6,540 nt of DNA from Desulfobacterales bacterium (lineage in GTDB: Bacteria > Desulfobacterota > Desulfobacteria > Desulfobacterales > 4be13). Positions within the stretch are counted from its first letter, which is position 1; each line of letters starts with the position of its first letter. Location: the NCBI GenBank assembly GCA_029934695.1, contig JAOZLU010000142.1, forward strand, positions 1 through 6,540, given 5' to 3'. Shown piece by piece: positions 6,201 through 6,540 of this stretch. The notes under the pieces were generated by a model. It saw only the letters and a program-made list of their open reading frames with translations, made no database searches and was not told where the DNA came from. The position numbers and the translations under genes are program-made.

Positions 6201-6519
6201 CTCCCTGTTCTTAAAAGAGCATGGTATTCCGAATAAAATGGTAAACAAAGTTTCCCTGGGCCGTCCCCATGTTGTGGATGCCATCAAAAACGGGGAAATC
6301 CAGTTGGTGATCAACACAGGACCGGGTGTAAGGATACGGGATGACGGCTATCTGATACGACGGGCCGCCATAAAATTCGGCATTCCTTATGCCACAACCA
6401 TCGCGGGTGCCATGGCCATAAGCAAAGGGATAACAGCGTTAGTGAAAAAGAAGCTTTCGGTAAAAACCATTCAGGAACATAATGACCTCGACAGTGAAAG
6501 GTTGATGTTTGATGTTTGA
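3247..6519 (+). CDS. carB: Carbamoyl-phosphate synthase large subunit
   Basis: CarB makes carbamoyl phosphate from bicarbonate, CarA-derived ammonia and two ATP. The 1090-aa product is complete (E. coli CarB has 1073). Residues 1 to about 400 are the carboxyphosphate half: GAGPIIISQACEFDYSGTQ, then RPSFTLGGTGGG and EMNPRVSRSSALASKATGYP. An oligomerisation domain follows to about 565. The carbamoyl phosphate half runs to about 945, opening with GGGPNRIGQGIEFDY and containing RPSYVLGGRAM and EVNPRASRTIPFVSKATGVP. The remainder is the MGS-like allosteric domain (ATRGTS, VNKV, VINTGPG), the site of nucleotide or ornithine control in relatives. Two oddities: a G-rich heptamer tract encodes a Gly-rich linker near residues 479-489, and the last residues LMFDV plus the stop are read from a TGATGTT repeat. 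The ATG at 3247 is the family start (MPKRTDINK) but lacks a Shine-Dalgarno sequence. Confidence 0.98.
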   Translation: MPKRTDINKILIIGAGPIIISQACEFDYSGTQACKALKEEGYEVVLVNSNPATIMTDPETAHRTYIEPVTPEMAAMIIEREHPDALLPTLGGQTGLNTAVAVAEMGVLDKFGVEMIGASIESIQKAEDRDLFRKAMNKIGLRIPKSGIANNMEASRAIAHEIGYPIIIRPSFTLGGTGGGVAYNPEELETLAKSGLDASLITQIMLEESVLGWKEYELEVMRDRNDNVCIICSIENIDPMGVHTGDSITVAPAQTLTDREYQKMRDASIAIMREIGVDTGGSNVQFAVNPENGEMIVVEMNPRVSRSSALASKATGYPIAKIAAKLAVGYTLDEIPNDITGETLAAFEPTLDYCVVKIPRWTFEKFPETEDYLTTAMKSVGETMSIGRTFKEAMQKGLRSLEIGRHGFGADGKDIEDVEGKPADLSGIEQKLATPNSQRIFYLRYALLNKMSVQSIYELTGIDPWFIHQFRQIVELETEVRGQGAGGNGLISPDLLKKAKSWGFSDIQLAFMTGSQEDEIKKQRKEMGLRPVYKLVDTCAAEFKAATPYYYSTYETESEARVSAPDKKKVMILGGGPNRIGQGIEFDYCCVHASFALGEEGVESIMVNSNPETVSTDYDTSDKLYFEPLTKEDVLHIVETEKPYGIIVQFGGQTPLNLSVPLHKAGVPILGTQPESIDRAEDRELFQAMLKKLDLVQPANGTAMNIEDAKAVAETIGYPVIVRPSYVLGGRAMKIIYDRKDLENFIKLAILASPGHPILIDKFLEEAVEVDVDAISDGKTTVIGGIMEHIEAAGVHSGDSACVLPPHSLSGSVIDEIIRATKAMSSELNVVGLMNVQYAIKNGQLFVIEVNPRASRTIPFVSKATGVPLAKLATKVMLGRTLKELGLTREKIPPYVSVKEAVLPFDRFSGVDTLLGPEMKSTGEVMGIDSEFGPAYIKAQLGAEQKLSASGVVCISVQDNDKAAVLPVASKFHDSGFTIMATRGTSLFLKEHGIPNKMVNKVSLGRPHVVDAIKNGEIQLVINTGPGVRIRDDGYLIRRAAIKFGIPYATTIAGAMAISKGITALVKKKLSVKTIQEHNDLDSERLMFDV
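4681..4713 (+). repeat. Degenerate G-rich heptamer tract inside carB
   Basis: Four consecutive heptamers read GAGGTCA, GAGGGCA, GGGGGCA, GGGGGCA (4681-4708), followed by AC and GGG. The tract encodes E-V-R-G-Q-G-A-G-G-N-G in the oligomerisation domain, where E. coli CarB, as I recall it, has a shorter, non-Gly-rich stretch. The G-runs at 4690-4692, 4695-4699, 4702-4706 and 4711-4713 are separated by loops of 2, 2 and 4 bases. That spacing fits a canonical G-quadruplex on the coding strand and therefore in the mRNA. Confidence 0.85.
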
Positions 6520-6537
6520 TGTTTGATGTTTGATGTT
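6503..6537. repeat. Heptanucleotide tandem repeat (TGATGTT), five copies, over the carB 3' end
   Basis: Five perfect copies of the unit found at 1-53, in the same orientation. The carB frame enters at TTG (6502-6504), reads L-M-F-D-V and stops at the TGA of 6517-6519, inside the third copy. The remaining copies lie downstream, and the perfect repeat ends at 6537 with GGA after it. Any + strand frame entering the tract is stopped within 21 bases. No terminator is seen in the 21 bases left after the stop. Confidence 0.97.
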
Positions 6538-6540
6538 GGA

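Overview
The window carries a split carbamoyl-phosphate synthetase operon, all on the + strand. The order is carA (glutaminase subunit), a DNA methyltransferase, a restriction endonuclease, then carB (synthetase subunit). CarA and CarB are full length with their catalytic motifs intact, and their sequence style suggests a Gram-negative, possibly Desulfobacterota-like (sulfate-reducer type) bacterium. That assignment is an impression from family resemblance, not a proof. No rRNA, tRNA, CRISPR array, transposase or integrase is visible.

Layout: 1-53 is a perfect heptanucleotide tandem repeat (TGATGTT). 54-476 is a gene-free regulatory stretch. It holds a near-consensus sigma70 promoter (TTGACA, 17 bp, TATAAA) and a leader of about 285 nt with several hairpins, including two 54-bp tandem units that differ by one base. 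carA occupies 477-1604. Two bases later an AT-rich type II restriction-modification pair begins: methyltransferase 1607-2482 and endonuclease 2451-3188, overlapping by 32 bp. After 58 bp, carB runs from 3247 to 6519. Its last five codons and stop codon lie inside a second TGATGTT tract (6503-6537). A third heptamer tract, G-rich and with G-quadruplex spacing, sits inside carB at 4681-4708.

How the genes work together: CarA releases ammonia from glutamine and passes it to CarB, which makes carbamoyl phosphate for pyrimidine and arginine synthesis. The two intervening genes have no role in that pathway. They look like a restriction-modification cassette placed in the carA-carB junction, probably transcribed from the car promoter at least in part. 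Their low GC (28% at 2101-2160, against 62% at 3481-3540 in carB, counted by hand) supports separate acquisition. None of the four genes has a strong Shine-Dalgarno sequence.

The points most worth a second look are the R-M insertion between two subunits of one enzyme, the heptamer tracts (one providing the end of carB, one inside carB), and the hairpin-rich repeat leader ahead of carA.
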